Assembly (NCBI RefSeq): GCF_946480185.1
Contig: NZ_CAMLIG010000014.1
Location: 1-64,000, forward strand
Source of the DNA: an uncultured Pedobacter sp.
GTDB taxonomy: Bacteria > Bacteroidota > Bacteroidia > Sphingobacteriales > Sphingobacteriaceae
Length of the DNA stretch: 64,000 bases
Direction of reading: 5' to 3'
The translations under genes were made by a program, and so were the position numbers. The stretch's first letter is position 1. Each line of letters opens with the position of its first letter. Below the pieces are notes generated by a model. The model saw only the letters and a list, made by a program, of their open reading frames with translations. It had not been told where the DNA came from and made no database searches. This document shows, piece by piece, positions 35,734-44,538 of this stretch.

Positions 35734-36432
35734 ATGGAAGATTATAAGTTAGAAGCGGCAAAAGCTTCTCTGGATTTTATTTCGGTAGGACAAAAAATAG
35801 GTTTTGGTGCAGGTTCCTCAATATTTCACCTAATAGACATTATCACTAAAGACAAAGTTTTAGCACAATCTTTATCCTGTGTTTCATCATCTTTTAAAAC
35901 AAGACAATATTTATATGAAAAAGGATTAAAATTATCTTCCAATACAGAGGGTTTAGCTATTTATTTTGATGGTTGCGATCAGTTTGATGTGGAGCTCAAT
36001 GCTTTTAAAAGCGGAGGTGGGATTCACACTAGTGAAAAAATAATGGCTTCTAGTGCGAAAGAATTCATATTAGTTGGAGACGAAAGTAAATTTGTTGAGA
36101 AACTTAACAATACATATCCATTGGTAGTGGAAATATTACCTGAAGCATTACCTCTTGTACTTAAAAAAATCCAATCAAATTCTCCAGAATCAGTTGTAAC
36201 TCTTAGAATGGCCAATCAGAAAGACGGTGCTGTTATTACCGAAAATGGAAACTTACTTGCTGAAATTAGATTTCCAACTATTCCTGATTTAGCTGAATTA
36301 AATATTAGGATTAAAATGATACCTGGTACAGTAGAGCATTCGTTATTTTATAGAATGGCAACTAAAGCGGTAATCGCCGGAAAACTTGGTGTTAGAATTA
36401 TTAAGCCTAATTATGATAGCGCTATAATTTAG
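35734..36432 (+). CDS. rpiA: Divergent ribose-5-phosphate isomerase A
   Basis: Cytoplasmic isomerase interconverting ribose-5-phosphate and ribulose-5-phosphate in the pentose phosphate pathway. The 232-residue product has no signal peptide. Compared with E. coli RpiA the catalytic residues line up: Asp79 and Asp82 (FDGCDQFD replaces the usual DGADEI), Lys92 in FKSGGG, and Glu101 in TSEK. Other family marks are FGAGSSIFHLI (24-34), SSSFKTRQYL, EFILVGDESKF, and PGTVEHSLFYRMATKAVIAG near the end. The substitutions around the active site make it a divergent copy, so the housekeeping gene is probably elsewhere. Being in an operon with GH10, it may help xylose or arabinose flux, or act on a related sugar phosphate. 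A leader of 146 bases separates it from the gene before. Confidence 0.82.
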   Translation: MEDYKLEAAKASLDFISVGQKIGFGAGSSIFHLIDIITKDKVLAQSLSCVSSSFKTRQYLYEKGLKLSSNTEGLAIYFDGCDQFDVELNAFKSGGGIHTSEKIMASSAKEFILVGDESKFVEKLNNTYPLVVEILPEALPLVLKKIQSNSPESVVTLRMANQKDGAVITENGNLLAEIRFPTIPDLAELNIRIKMIPGTVEHSLFYRMATKAVIAGKLGVRIIKPNYDSAII

Positions 36433-36687
36433 GGTTTTTAAGGCAATTAAAACCAAGTTTTGTACATATGTATATCTATTAAGAAACATATCGTCTCTTT
36501 TTAAACTTTTGAACTGTATAAATTTGAGCTCCACTAAATTATAAACAATCTATTTTTTAGAATTAGAAATTAAATTGTCAATAGCTTTTAGAAGATATTC
36601 TATGTGGATTTTAATACAGAATTGTTCAAATTTTTAAATAAGAGAATTGTAATTGGTTAATAAAAAAAATTAAACGTAGGATAAATA
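36433..36687. promoter_or_regulatory. Intergenic region with a degenerate copy of the regulated promoter
   Basis: ACAT (36486-36489) is followed 33 bases later by TAAATTTG (36519-36526), a perfect TAnnTTTG box. The flanking AGAAACATAT is shared with the GH16 promoter, but the C-block has decayed to TCTC. The region may give a weak internal start for the two genes downstream. Confidence 0.3.
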
Positions 36688-37509
36688 ATGATGAGAAATT
36701 TGTTGAGATTATTTAAAAAGGAAAAAAGCATTTATTATAATTTTTATGGAGATAGAAAGATTAAACTTTCCATCATACTTTTAATGATTACTACATGTTG
36801 TGTGGTCTCCTGTAAGGTCAAAAAATCAAAAATGGCTATAGTGCCAGATTGGTCCTTACCAAGTTCACCAACCCATAAGCAGGTTCCACCTCCGGTTGAT
36901 TTTCACCGCATTACAAAAACTAAAAATAAGCACATTGGAATATTTGATGGACAGAGTGATGTTGGAGGGGCATTGGTTCCCGGATCCTCTAGTTATGATC
37001 CAATTTCCAAAGAATATACCATCAATTCCGCCGGTTATAATATTTGGTACACAAGAGATGAGTTTAGGTACCTTTGGAAAAAAATGTCAGGCGATATATC
37101 TTTAGCCGCCGATGTTAAATTTCCAAATGCGATAGGTTTCTCTGACCGTAAAGCGGTAGTTATTATTAGACAAAATCTTGATGATGATGCCGAAGAAGTG
37201 ATGGTAGCCCGCCATGGCGCAGGTTTAATGCATTTAGCCTGGAGACCAGAAAAAAACAAAATGATTTTGCAGATGAAGGTTCCTGAACAAAGCGCAATGC
37301 GCATAGGTATAGAGAAACGAGGCGACTCTTATGCAATGTATGTAAGTATGAAAGGCGAACCCATGCACCAGTTAGGCGCTCCAATTCAACTTCATCTGAA
37401 AGAGCCTTTTTATGTAGGTGTTGGTTTTTGCTCACATGTTCCGGACAAGTTAGATACGGCCATACTTTCTAACGTAGTTTTAGAAAATGCAGCCGGAAAG
37501 CTGAAATAA
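36688..37509 (+). CDS. Beta-sandwich lipoprotein related to the TolB-like fusion
   Basis: Function unknown. The 273-residue product has a hydrophobic segment ending in a lipobox (CCVVSC, Cys42). The n-region before it is unusually long (about 25 residues), so translation could begin internally, although only Met33 lies closer. Residues about 75-265 form a concanavalin-like sandwich (KEYTINSAGYNIWYTRDEF, WKKMSGDISLAADVKF, VVIIRQNLDDDAEEVMVA, RHGAGLMHLAWR) that matches the N-terminal domain of the protein at 8539-10038 in order and motif spacing. Such domains bind sugars or act as accessory modules; no catalytic residues were recognised. It lies 60 bases before GH105 and probably shares its transcript. 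Confidence 0.65.
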   Translation: MMRNLLRLFKKEKSIYYNFYGDRKIKLSIILLMITTCCVVSCKVKKSKMAIVPDWSLPSSPTHKQVPPPVDFHRITKTKNKHIGIFDGQSDVGGALVPGSSSYDPISKEYTINSAGYNIWYTRDEFRYLWKKMSGDISLAADVKFPNAIGFSDRKAVVIIRQNLDDDAEEVMVARHGAGLMHLAWRPEKNKMILQMKVPEQSAMRIGIEKRGDSYAMYVSMKGEPMHQLGAPIQLHLKEPFYVGVGFCSHVPDKLDTAILSNVVLENAAGKLK

Positions 37510-37569
37510 ATTGGCTATTTTTAATTGATCACTCGATAAAAGACGTTGTCAAAATATAAGATCAACAGT

Positions 37570-38679
37570 ATGAAAAACAAAGTTTTGATTTTTGCTTTAT
37601 TCATCGCAAATTTTCCTTTTTTAGCGTGTAACACAGTTAAAAATAGAGAAGCTAGCAATGTGGTTTCAAAAAGCACTTCGCAAAATGCCATGGTTAAGGC
37701 TTTGGCATGGCAAGAGGCTCATCCTATTGTTGAGAAATCATCAAAAGACTGGACCAATGGAGCCTATTATACAGGAGTTGTTAAGGCTTATGAAGCAACT
37801 AAAAATCCTGTTTTTTTAGCTGCACTTAAAAATATGGCCACTAAAAATAATTGGGAACCTTACATACGAATAAATAGTGCAGATGATATCGCAATTAGTT
37901 ATGCATATATTTATCTAAAATCTATAGGTGATAAAGACGCGGACCTAAAACCTACGGAAGAATTTATAAAAAAGCATTTGGCTTATAAGGATAGCAAGCA
38001 ACCCCAGAAGCCAATATGGTGGTGGTGCGATGCCCTTTTTATGGCACCTCCGGTTTTAACTAAGCTTGCCAAAGTAGATGATAACCCCGCTTTGCTTGAT
38101 GCCATGTATAAAAATTATAAAGAAACTTATGATTTACTTTATGACAAGGAAGAGCATCTTTTTGCAAGAGACGATCGGTTTTTATGGACGGGTGCCAACA
38201 CGGATAAAAAGGAGGAAAATGGTAAAAAGATATTTTGGTCCAGAGGTAATGGATGGGTTTTGGGTGGCCTCGCTTTAATTCTAGAGGATTTGCCTAAAGA
38301 CAATGTTCATCGTCCATTTTTTGAGACCCTATTTAAAGAAATGTCTGCTAAAGTTAAAGCATTGCAACAGCCCGACGGTTTATGGACTACCAGTTTGCTA
38401 TCGCCAGAATCTTATGACCATACCGAAACCAGTGGAAGTGGCTTTTTTACTTTTGGGATTGCTTGGGGAATAAACAATGGCCTCTTAAACCCTTCCGAAT
38501 ATAAACCTGTTGTGTTAAAAGCCTGGCCAGCGCTGTTGCGAAATCAAAAAGCTGACGGAATGGTTGGCTACGTACAAAATATAGGTTTTGATCCGCGTCC
38601 GGCTACGGCAGACAGCTGGCAAAATTATGGTACAGGTGCTTTCTTACTAGCCGGTAGCGAATTTTTAAAAATGAGATAG
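37570..38679 (+). CDS. GH105 unsaturated uronyl hydrolase, lipoprotein
   Basis: Predicted to hydrolyse the 4,5-unsaturated uronic acid left at the non-reducing end of oligosaccharides by polysaccharide lyases (YteR/rhamnogalacturonyl hydrolase family). ATG 37570 is chosen because it opens a clean lipoprotein signal (MKNKVLIFAL... PFLAC, Cys20); the upstream ATG at 37546 adds eight polar residues. The alpha/alpha-barrel motifs are WTNGAYYTGVVKAY (61-74), ADDIAISYAY with the first catalytic-site Asp105/106, WWWCDALFMAP with Asp154, WSRGNGWVLGGLA, and DGLWTTSLL. It closes the GH10 operon. Its presence implies lyase products, consistent with PL8 and the PL14-like genes downstream, though no pectin lyase is in view. 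Confidence 0.88.
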   Translation: MKNKVLIFALFIANFPFLACNTVKNREASNVVSKSTSQNAMVKALAWQEAHPIVEKSSKDWTNGAYYTGVVKAYEATKNPVFLAALKNMATKNNWEPYIRINSADDIAISYAYIYLKSIGDKDADLKPTEEFIKKHLAYKDSKQPQKPIWWWCDALFMAPPVLTKLAKVDDNPALLDAMYKNYKETYDLLYDKEEHLFARDDRFLWTGANTDKKEENGKKIFWSRGNGWVLGGLALILEDLPKDNVHRPFFETLFKEMSAKVKALQQPDGLWTTSLLSPESYDHTETSGSGFFTFGIAWGINNGLLNPSEYKPVVLKAWPALLRNQKADGMVGYVQNIGFDPRPATADSWQNYGTGAFLLAGSEFLKMR

Positions 38680-39024
38680 TTAATTAATGCTAGATTTAAT
38701 TCCCCCGATGCTTTGCATCGAAGAAGAATAAATTCCGGTTTCATACCCCGATAGTGTTGCTTCGGGGTTGTTTATTTACCGATCTTCTTATAACGGATGA
38801 ACAGTGATTTTTCCCAATTTCCAAAAAAGCATTATAGGTAATAGTTTTTTCAAAAACTGCTATTAATACAAATGTGTGTCCAATTAGAAACATATCCGTC
38901 CCCTTTTTCGTGTTTGCTTGTTTTATATTTGACTATCTGCAGATATAATCAATTTATTTAAGCATCAAATTAAAAGAGCCGCCAGACTTGTTTTAATTGA
39001 TGTTAACCAATTAATTAAGTTAAA
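38680..39024. other. Intergenic region with two hairpins and the GH16 promoter
   Basis: 345 bases. Two GC-rich hairpins lie near its start: CGATGC/GCATCG (38706-38720) and CCCCGA/TCGGGG (38746-38767). The second is followed by a weakly T-rich tail and probably terminates the GH10-GH105 operon. The regulated promoter of GH16 lies at 38880-38931. No gene was seen. Confidence 0.6.
38880..38931 (+). promoter_or_regulatory. Regulated promoter of the GH16 gene
   Basis: ACAT 38890-38893, CCCC 38900-38903, TATATTTG 38924-38931 (distances 34 and 24). The upstream C-block is reduced to CC at 38880-38881, 44 bases before the -7 box. The leader is about 90 bases. Confidence 0.55.
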
Positions 39025-39930
39025 ATGAAAAAGCAATTTAAAAAATTAGCTGTTGTAGGCGTTAGTGGATTAATAGTATCCTTTACCGCCTGTAAAAAAG
39101 CAGAAAGTATTTCTAGTACCCAAACTTTATCTTCAAAAGGAAAACTAAAAACAGAAGCAGTTGGGCCTTGGCAAAATGTTTTTGCTGATTACTTTAATGA
39201 CCAAAATACCTTTAACAACAACTGGGAAAAGGCCGACCGAACAGATCATAACTCAGATATTTGTCATTATGATCCTTCAGTGCCCACGCTTGATACAAAA
39301 GATGGCTATTCGGTTTTGGTACTCTCAGCAACAAAAGTCAACTCCAGTTATTTTAAGTCCGGACATATAAAATCGCATTTTAATTTTAAACCGAATATTC
39401 ATGAAGAATACCGGGTTGTTGCCAATATAAAGCTGATTGCCCAAAATGGTACTACATATAAGGGCTTTGCGCAAACTTATGGCGCATGGCCAGCTTTTTG
39501 GACTGTACAAGAAGACCAATGGCCTACAAAAGGCGAAATCGACATTATGGAAGGATACTCTAAATATGGTAACACCTATTTTACCAGCAATCTTTTTTAT
39601 GGATATTCTCCTGGCGTAAAATTAGATCCGAACAAGTATTTAACATATTATAAAACAGATGTTAAAACAGGATGGCACAAATACGAAGAGTATTGGAAAA
39701 AAGATGCAAATGGTAAAGTAACAATTACTACCAGAGTGGACGATGTTGACCAAGCTACTTTTTATGATTCTGGATACCCATTAGGTAATTTCGGACCTCA
39801 TAACATTATTTTAAATCTAGCGGTAGGTAGTAATAGCAGTGTAGGTATTTTTGATAATAGCCAAATTAACCTTGAAGGTAAAACTATGATGTGGGTAGAT
39901 AATGTAGTGGTTGAAAAAAGAACTATTTAA
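39025..39930 (+). CDS. GH16 endo-beta-glucanase-like lipoprotein
   Basis: Retaining endo-glycanase of family 16 (laminarinase, lichenase, agarase and carrageenase group), 301 residues, lipobox Cys23 (SFTAC). The jelly-roll shows FADYFNDQ near residue 55, the catalytic motif GEIDIMEGY with Glu171, Asp173 and Glu176 (ExDxxE, the form with the extra residue found in laminarinases and agarases), AWPAFWTVQ before it, WHKYEEYW, and NIILNLAVG. The predicted cut is of beta-1,3 or mixed-linked glucan, or of a galactan. A GH16 beside GH10s suggests a mixed cell-wall target. It is single-gene, with its own regulated promoter and a terminator before HTCS-2. Confidence 0.9.
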   Translation: MKKQFKKLAVVGVSGLIVSFTACKKAESISSTQTLSSKGKLKTEAVGPWQNVFADYFNDQNTFNNNWEKADRTDHNSDICHYDPSVPTLDTKDGYSVLVLSATKVNSSYFKSGHIKSHFNFKPNIHEEYRVVANIKLIAQNGTTYKGFAQTYGAWPAFWTVQEDQWPTKGEIDIMEGYSKYGNTYFTSNLFYGYSPGVKLDPNKYLTYYKTDVKTGWHKYEEYWKKDANGKVTITTRVDDVDQATFYDSGYPLGNFGPHNIILNLAVGSNSSVGIFDNSQINLEGKTMMWVDNVVVEKRTI

Positions 39931-39947
39931 TAGAGAGTATTAACATA

Positions 39948-39986
39948 GAAGTTCATCCTTGCTTTATTGTGAGGGTGAACTTTTAT
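39948..39986 (+). terminator. Terminator after GH16
   Basis: AAGTTCATCCT (39949-39959) pairs with AGGGTGAACTT (39972-39982, one G-T pair), followed by a T-run. Confidence 0.75.
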
Positions 39987-40044
39987 GTTATAAATATTTT
40001 TGTAAATTGTAAAAGAACGCTTAAAATTTCAAGATCTCCCGTAT

Positions 40045-43000
40045 ATGATCTCCCGTGTTGTTAAGTTAATGTTGATGGTTTTAATCCCGTTTGTGACTAG
40101 CGCCCAGATGCTTAATTTTAAACATTTGTCATTCAAGAAGGGCTTGCCTCAAAGCCCAATTTCAAGTTTATTACAAGATAATGAGGGTTTTATTTGGCTT
40201 GGAACTTTTAAAGGTTTAATAAGGTATGATGGGTATGAATTCAAAAGCTTTAAATGCGATTTAAAAGACAGCAGTAGCTTAAGCCATAATTTAGTTAAAA
40301 ACATCTTTCAGGATAGTAGGGGAAGAATATGGGTAGGTACAGCAAATGGGTTAAACCTGTATAACAAAAAACTGGAAACCTTTAAGCATATAGAGATTTT
40401 GGATATCAAAGGTGGACGGAATTATATCTCTGCAATAGTAGAGGATAAGCAAAAGAACATTTGGTTGGGAACATTTGGAGGGCTAAAAAAACTTAATACA
40501 AAAACACTCCACATAGAAGATATCCCCAATAGTTCAAAAAATAAAGAATTAGTCAACAAGGTTATTTTTTCTCTCTGCGTAGACAAGGAGAATAAAATAT
40601 GGGTGGGTACAGGTAATGGTGTAAGAGTCTTTGATCCGGTTACTAACACAGCGATAGAGTTGCCAGCAGTGCTTTCCAACGAACAAAATTTTGCGATAAA
40701 CAAAATCCAAATTATTAAAGAAGATGCTATTGGTAATTTATGGTTTGGTACCGAGGTATCAGGAGTATTTAAATATTCAAAAAAAGAAAATAAACTGACC
40801 AATTACGCTTATTCTGCTACTGGCAATTCGCTTGCTTCAAATTGGGTACGAGATATCCTGCCAGATCATCAAAATATTTGGTTTGCTACCCGTAACGGGG
40901 TAAGTATATTTAACACAATTACAGAGCAATTTACAAATTATACCGAGGATCCTCTAAATGACAATAGTTTAAGCGATAATACGGTTTGGAGTTTTTTAAA
41001 AGATAAAGCCGGGTGTATTTGGGTAGGTACATTTTCAGGAGGTGTTAACTTTTATTACAAGGGGAACTCAAATTTTGAAAACATTACTAATGTAACAGGC
41101 AGCTCTTCCCGCTCAAACCATACGTTGGTAGATGCGATAATTGAAGATAAAGATGGTGCATTATGGATTGGTACTTATGGAGGAGGTTTAAACTATATTG
41201 ACAGAGGACATCATATCAATAAATATTTTTCGACGAAAATAAATACCAGCGGAAGAATTGGAAATGGTGTAAAATCTTTAGCTGATGATGGTAAAGGAAA
41301 TTTGTGGGTAGGTACCATGAATGGACTTGCAATTTTTAATAAGCAAAGCCACACGTTTAAGTACTACAATTTTTCTACAGATAAAAGTAGTAAAGGCGAA
41401 AACCCAATTTTGTGTGTTCTTCCTGACGGGGAAGGGGCTTGGTTAGGTACAGACGGGGGAGGATTAAGATATGTTTTACCGAATGGAAAAACCACTGTGT
41501 TTAAATTTAAAAATCCGGGATTAACCATTCAGGAAGTTTTTTTCAACTTCTCTTTGGAACGCAATGCCGATGTAAGATGGGCAATTCCTGAAGAGTTTTT
41601 TATGACACGGAAAACTTTATTTAGTGATGAGATAGCAGATAATTTTGTAACCGCATTATTGAAAGATGACCAAAATCATTTATGGATAGGTACACAGAAC
41701 GGGCTCAATTATTACAATTCTAAAGAAAATAAAATTGAACTTTTATATCAAAAGATTGGAGAAAGACGTTACCAGCTAACAAGCAGTAATATTTCTACCT
41801 TGTTTAAAGATTCTAAAAATAGGCTGTGGATAGGTACTGATGGAGGCGGTTTGAATTACTTTGATAAATTAACAAATAGATTTTATAGCATTGGGATAAA
41901 AGAAGGTTTAAAAGATGATGTTATACATTCTATTGTTGAAGACCTAAAGGGAAATCTTTGGGTAAGTACAGATTTAGGAATTTATGAGATTGTGTTTAAG
42001 AAATTTGCTTTACCTTTTGAAAAAGATGACATAAAAATTAGTCAATACACCTCAAAAGACGGCTTAATAAGTAATCAATTTTCTACACAAGCAGGCTTAT
42101 TGTTACACTCGGGCGAGATAGCCTTCGGAGGTATAAGTGGTTTGTCAATATTTTACCCAGATAAAATTCTAAAAAATAAAGTGGCTCCTGCGGTAGTTAT
42201 AACTGATATAGCGGTAAATAACGAGATCTTAAAACCCGGTTCAGAAAATCCTGTATTACCAGCATCAATTATAGAAACACAAAGTATTACGCTAAACCAC
42301 AATCAATCCAACCTAAGTATAAAATATGCAGGTCTTAATTTTATCAATCCGGAGAATAACAAATATGCATATCGCTTAATTGGTTTGGAGTCTGCAGACG
42401 GTTGGCAAAATGTTGGAAATCAACGGGTAGTTAATTTTGCTAACCTTACTCCGGGCTCCTATAATTTTATGGTTAAAGCATCTAATAATGACGGTGTTTG
42501 GAGCAATAACATAAGAAGTCTTAAAATAATAATATTGCCTCCTTGGTGGTTAACTTGGTGGGCTTACCTAATTTATTTGTTCACATTTTGTGGTATATGC
42601 TATGTTATTATTGATTTTTTGAGAAATAAAGAGGCTTTAAAACGTAATTTATATATAGAGCATTTACAAAATGAAAGGCAGAATGAGCTTTATCAAATGA
42701 AGCTCAATTTTTTTACGAATATATCGCATGAATTACGTACTCCCTTAACGCTAATTTTGGGCCCGGTTGAAAAGCTAATTCAAGAAAATGAAAATGTTAA
42801 TTCTTCTAAATCGCTAAATTCAATTAAATCCAACGCGGATAGATTGATGAATTTGGTAACGGAACTATTGGACTTTAGAAAAGTAGAAGAGGGACATCTT
42901 AAACTTTATTGGAGTTACCAGGACCTTGTTTCTTTCTGCGATGACATGTACAAATCGTTTGAAGCATTGGCTAATTTTAAACGTATAGATTTTCAGTTAG

Positions 43001-44289
43001 AAGTGCCTTCGCAACCGCTTTACGTGTATTTTGATAATAACCAGTTACAAAAAGTAGTTTTTAACCTGCTATCTAACGCGTTTAAGTTTACAGATAATGG
43101 TGGGAAAATAGTGTTAAAAGTTGGATTAAAATCCAATGACCCTGCGTGGGTAGAGATTACTGTAAAAGATAATGGAAAAGGAATACCTAAGGAGTTCCAA
43201 GATAAATTATTTGACAGTTTTTTTCAGATAGATGACAGAGGTACAGAAAATATTGGGAGCGGGATAGGATTGGCGCTCGCAAAAAGTATTATGGAACTCC
43301 ATAAGGGTAAAATCACAGTGTCAAGTGTTGAACAGCCGATTAGGGAAACATCATTTTCGGTTCAACTGCAAGTAGGGAAACAGCATTTGAACCAATCAGA
43401 AATTGCAGATGAGTCTGGTATAGAATCTCCAACTTATGAGATTTTGAAGACCCCGGCAGCTAAGGATGTTGATGATTTTGGTAAAGAAGAAGTGCCTAAA
43501 ATCTATAAAATTATGATTGTAGAGGATAACACTGAAGTTAGGGAATTTATTGCTGACAGCCTAAAAGAACACTATCATTTAATAGAATGTGCAAACGGTA
43601 AATTGGCGCTGGACTGTGTTGAGGAACAGCTTCCTGATTTAATTGTGAGCGATGTAATGATGCCTGAAGTTGATGGATTGGAATTATGCGCCAAAATAAA
43701 ATCAAATGACGCAACAAGTCATATACCGTTTATATTGTTAACCGCTAAAGCATCTGAAAACAATCAATTGTCTGGTTTAAATATTGGCGCCGATGTTTAT
43801 ATTTCGAAACCGTTTAGCTTACAGATTTTAAAAGCAAACATTAGAAACCTATTGAGGGCACAGGCTGTTTTAAGAGAGAAATTTAGCCAGAGGATGGTGT
43901 TTGCACCAACCAATGCAAAAATTACAACCCCCGAAGAAAAGTTTCTGAACAAGCTAATGAGTATCATAAACGAAAAAATTGAGGATTCTTACTTTGACGT
44001 TAATGAATTGGTTAATGAGATTGGAATGAGCAGAGCCGTTCTCTATAAAAAGGTACAAACGCTTACCAGTTACTCTGTAGCAGATTTAATTAAGCAAATG
44101 CGTTTAAAAAAGGCAGCCCATTTATTGAAAACTACTTCTTTTAATGTTACCGAGATTACCTATATGGTTGGTTTTAACCACAGAAAGTATTTTAGTAAGG
44201 AATTTAAAAAGCAGTACAACATGTCGCCTTCTGAATTTGCCAAGCAGCATGAGGGTACAAACTTACGGCCAGATAATGAATTGAATTAA
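40045..44289 (+). CDS. Hybrid two-component system sensor-regulator (HTCS-2)
   Basis: A 1414-residue single-protein two-component regulator and close paralogue of HTCS-1 (shared MLNFKHLSFKKGLPQSPISS-like start and near-identical output domain). Order: signal peptide (to about 21), two reg_prop propellers (about 25-725), Y_Y_Y domain, membrane helix (about 838-862), HisKA with His895 in NISHELRTPLTLILGP, HATPase with NLLSNAFKFTD, DNGKGIPKE and GSGIGLALAKS, receiver with Asp1203 in SDVMMPEVDGL, AraC helix-turn-helix (about 1310-1400). All phosphorelay residues are intact. The recognition region of the helix-turn-helix (IGMSRAVLYKKVQTLTSYSV) is almost that of HTCS-1, so both may bind the same promoter sites while sensing different oligosaccharides. 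It sits between GH16 and the clan GH-A/BglX genes. Confidence 0.95.
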   Translation: MISRVVKLMLMVLIPFVTSAQMLNFKHLSFKKGLPQSPISSLLQDNEGFIWLGTFKGLIRYDGYEFKSFKCDLKDSSSLSHNLVKNIFQDSRGRIWVGTANGLNLYNKKLETFKHIEILDIKGGRNYISAIVEDKQKNIWLGTFGGLKKLNTKTLHIEDIPNSSKNKELVNKVIFSLCVDKENKIWVGTGNGVRVFDPVTNTAIELPAVLSNEQNFAINKIQIIKEDAIGNLWFGTEVSGVFKYSKKENKLTNYAYSATGNSLASNWVRDILPDHQNIWFATRNGVSIFNTITEQFTNYTEDPLNDNSLSDNTVWSFLKDKAGCIWVGTFSGGVNFYYKGNSNFENITNVTGSSSRSNHTLVDAIIEDKDGALWIGTYGGGLNYIDRGHHINKYFSTKINTSGRIGNGVKSLADDGKGNLWVGTMNGLAIFNKQSHTFKYYNFSTDKSSKGENPILCVLPDGEGAWLGTDGGGLRYVLPNGKTTVFKFKNPGLTIQEVFFNFSLERNADVRWAIPEEFFMTRKTLFSDEIADNFVTALLKDDQNHLWIGTQNGLNYYNSKENKIELLYQKIGERRYQLTSSNISTLFKDSKNRLWIGTDGGGLNYFDKLTNRFYSIGIKEGLKDDVIHSIVEDLKGNLWVSTDLGIYEIVFKKFALPFEKDDIKISQYTSKDGLISNQFSTQAGLLLHSGEIAFGGISGLSIFYPDKILKNKVAPAVVITDIAVNNEILKPGSENPVLPASIIETQSITLNHNQSNLSIKYAGLNFINPENNKYAYRLIGLESADGWQNVGNQRVVNFANLTPGSYNFMVKASNNDGVWSNNIRSLKIIILPPWWLTWWAYLIYLFTFCGICYVIIDFLRNKEALKRNLYIEHLQNERQNELYQMKLNFFTNISHELRTPLTLILGPVEKLIQENENVNSSKSLNSIKSNADRLMNLVTELLDFRKVEEGHLKLYWSYQDLVSFCDDMYKSFEALANFKRIDFQLEVPSQPLYVYFDNNQLQKVVFNLLSNAFKFTDNGGKIVLKVGLKSNDPAWVEITVKDNGKGIPKEFQDKLFDSFFQIDDRGTENIGSGIGLALAKSIMELHKGKITVSSVEQPIRETSFSVQLQVGKQHLNQSEIADESGIESPTYEILKTPAAKDVDDFGKEEVPKIYKIMIVEDNTEVREFIADSLKEHYHLIECANGKLALDCVEEQLPDLIVSDVMMPEVDGLELCAKIKSNDATSHIPFILLTAKASENNQLSGLNIGADVYISKPFSLQILKANIRNLLRAQAVLREKFSQRMVFAPTNAKITTPEEKFLNKLMSIINEKIEDSYFDVNELVNEIGMSRAVLYKKVQTLTSYSVADLIKQMRLKKAAHLLKTTSFNVTEITYMVGFNHRKYFSKEFKKQYNMSPSEFAKQHEGTNLRPDNELN

Positions 44290-44318
44290 TATCAATATTT
44301 TTGAATCAGGATAAATAG

Positions 44319-44373
44319 CCCCTTAAATAAAGACGCAAACGCCCCTTTGTGTATAGTATCCTTTTGATATTTG
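44319..44373 (+). promoter_or_regulatory. Regulated promoter of the clan GH-A/bglX operon
   Basis: CCCC 44319-44322, CCCC 44342-44345 and GATATTTG 44366-44373 (distances 47 and 24). The ACAT element is lost. The leader is about 160 bases. Confidence 0.55.
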
Positions 44374-44538
44374 TACTAACTATCAATTTTTAAAACCGAA
44401 GTCTTAATTTCATTTATAGGTTATTTTTGTAGTGCTTGCTTCATAAACCGAAGAAAGTTCTAGAAGACTTTAACCAAAGATGCCAGATAAAACTTCAATT
44501 TGAACTTATCTGATAGGACAAAGGATATTCAAAAATAA

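Noticed and set aside
38706..38767. Pair of GC-rich hairpins considered as a mobile repeat element
   Set aside because: Only one copy is present in the window; a terminator role is enough to explain it.
40422..40802. 126-codon minus-strand frame inside HTCS-2
   Set aside because: Antisense shadow of the repeated propeller sequence.
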